Assembly: GCF_047300855.1 (NCBI RefSeq)
Contig: NZ_CP170197.1
Coordinates: forward strand, 1,364,001 to 1,428,000
Direction: 5' to 3'
Origin: Sulfuriferula sp047300855
Lineage (GTDB): Bacteria; Pseudomonadota; Gammaproteobacteria; Burkholderiales; Sulfuriferulaceae
DNA: 64,000 bases
This document shows positions 63,451-64,000 of the stretch, piece by piece; position 1 is the first letter of the stretch; every line of letters starts with the position of its first letter. The position numbers and the translations under genes were made by a program. Below the pieces are notes generated by a model that was not told the DNA's origin, ran no database searches, and was given only the letters and a program-made list of their open reading frames with translations.

Positions 63451-63537
63451 TCGAACAGGCCGTAATGCAGCCTGTTCGATTGAAGAATTTTCGCTGTAAT
63501 CTGGCGAAAACCATCCGGCGGTGAATGCCGCCGGATG
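63451..63537 (+). promoter_or_regulatory. Three tandem hairpins upstream of rpmI
   Basis: Stems: TCGAACAGGC/GCCTGTTCGA (63451-63479), TTTTCGC/GCGAAAA (63488-63510) and CATCCGGCGG/CCGCCGGATG (63512-63537). They occupy the infC-rpmI spacer. In E. coli L20 represses rpmI-rplT through structured mRNA here, so these hairpins are a candidate L20 operator. Confidence 0.6.
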
Positions 63538-63610
63538 TTTCGCGGATGTCCGGGTTCCTAAATGTCTCGTTGTGAGGCTGCCCGGCGTCTTGCCCAACAG
63601 GAGTAATGCA

Positions 63611-63808
63611 ATGCCGAAGATGAAAACCAAATCGGGTGCGGCCAAGCGCTTCAAGGCGCTGGCGAATGGTGGCGTAAAGCGCGGTCAGGCTTTCAAGCGT
63701 CACATTCTCACCAAGAAAACCACCAAGAACAAGCGCCAGTTGCGCGGCACGATGATGGTCGATGCGACCAACATGCGTTCCGTTCGCGCCATGTTGCCCT
63801 ACGCATAA
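63611..63808 (+). CDS. rpmI: 50S ribosomal protein L35
   Basis: The ATG at 63611 has AGGAG 9 bases upstream and gives MPKMKTKSGAAKRFK, 65 residues, the standard L35 size, rich in Lys and Arg. The C-terminus KRQLRGTMMV is conserved. It is a large-subunit rRNA-binding protein. rplT follows after 12 bp, forming the infC-rpmI-rplT operon. The frame continues upstream to 63521 without support. Confidence 0.97.
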   Translation: MPKMKTKSGAAKRFKALANGGVKRGQAFKRHILTKKTTKNKRQLRGTMMVDATNMRSVRAMLPYA

Positions 63809-63820
63809 AGGAGAGATCAC

Positions 63821-64000
63821 ATGCCAAGAGTAAAACGTGGTGTAACGGCGCGCGCGCGTCACAAAAAAGTTCTCGACCTGGCCAAAGGCTATCGCGGTCG
63901 CCGCAAAAACGTCTACCGTGTCGCCAAGCAGGCGGTAATGAAGGCGGGGCAGTATGCCTACCGTGACCGTCGTCAGCGCAAGCGTCAGTTCCGTTCGCTG
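63821..64000 (+). CDS. rplT: 50S ribosomal protein L20 (partial)
   Basis: The first 60 codons are present: MPRVKRGVTARARHKKVLDL and on through KGYRGRRKNVYRVAKQAV. The gene runs off the window end. L20 nucleates 50S assembly and in E. coli controls the rpmI-rplT mRNA. AGGAG lies 9 bases before the ATG. Confidence 0.97.
   Translation, partial: MPRVKRGVTARARHKKVLDLAKGYRGRRKNVYRVAKQAVMKAGQYAYRDRRQRKRQFRSL

Noticed and set aside
1..64000. CRISPR array
   Set aside because: No regularly spaced short direct repeats were noticed.

Overview
The window is chromosomal DNA of a proteobacterium, most likely a betaproteobacterium. The support is the urtABCDE plus urea amidolyase cluster, LolCD with a single LolC, a RelA-type ppGpp synthetase, an IF3 with an N-terminus of betaproteobacterial type, and the thrS-infC-rpmI-rplT order. 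I cannot name the genus. No phage, CRISPR array or rRNA was seen; there is one tRNA.

Region 1 (1-13.4 kb) is an accessory island whose genes all lie on the minus strand. It looks like a small-molecule pathway: LysR regulator, 14-helix MFS exporter, tautomerase-fold isomerase, atypical SDR, aldo/keto reductase, GH3-type acyl-acid amide synthetase, alpha/beta hydrolase with a Cys nucleophile, enolase-superfamily enzyme, ThDP enzyme, FAH-fold enzyme and a stand-alone condensation-domain-like acyltransferase. A decayed IS1595-type transposase sits at its right edge.

Region 2 (13.4-25.8 kb) is a complete ATP-dependent urea assimilation unit: urea ABC transporter, allophanate hydrolase, urea carboxylase and a GntR regulator. 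It is preceded by a good sigma-54 promoter, an NtrC-like site and a GntR-type palindrome.

Region 3 (25.9-43.9 kb) is mostly housekeeping and scattered functions: RIO-like kinase, RpfE-like protein, lolCD, aminotransferase/MarR pair, diguanylate cyclase, an IS3 remnant, CDF and P-type ATPase cation transporters, comEC, relA and a UMF1-type MFS protein.

Region 4 (43.9-58.2 kb) is a signalling island that appears to hold a whole cyclic-nucleotide circuit. It has a response-regulator/class III cyclase with a guanylate-cyclase-like residue, a receiver, a hybrid kinase, a substrate-binding protein, an outer-membrane beta-barrel protein, four cyclic-nucleotide-binding-fold proteins (two with an intact phosphate cassette), an ATP/ADP-translocase-like membrane protein with HEAT-like repeats, and a metallo-beta-lactamase-fold protein that could be the phosphodiesterase.

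Region 5 (58.6-64 kb) carries small genes (S4, DsrE, DoxX, pirin), tRNA-Val(GAC), thrS, infC, rpmI and the start of rplT. Upstream of thrS lie an 18-residue leader peptide with six Thr codons and a terminator hairpin, which read as a classical transcription attenuator. infC appears to carry a one-base frameshift. A dispersed inverted repeat occurs twice in the window (21.2 kb and 59.3 kb).
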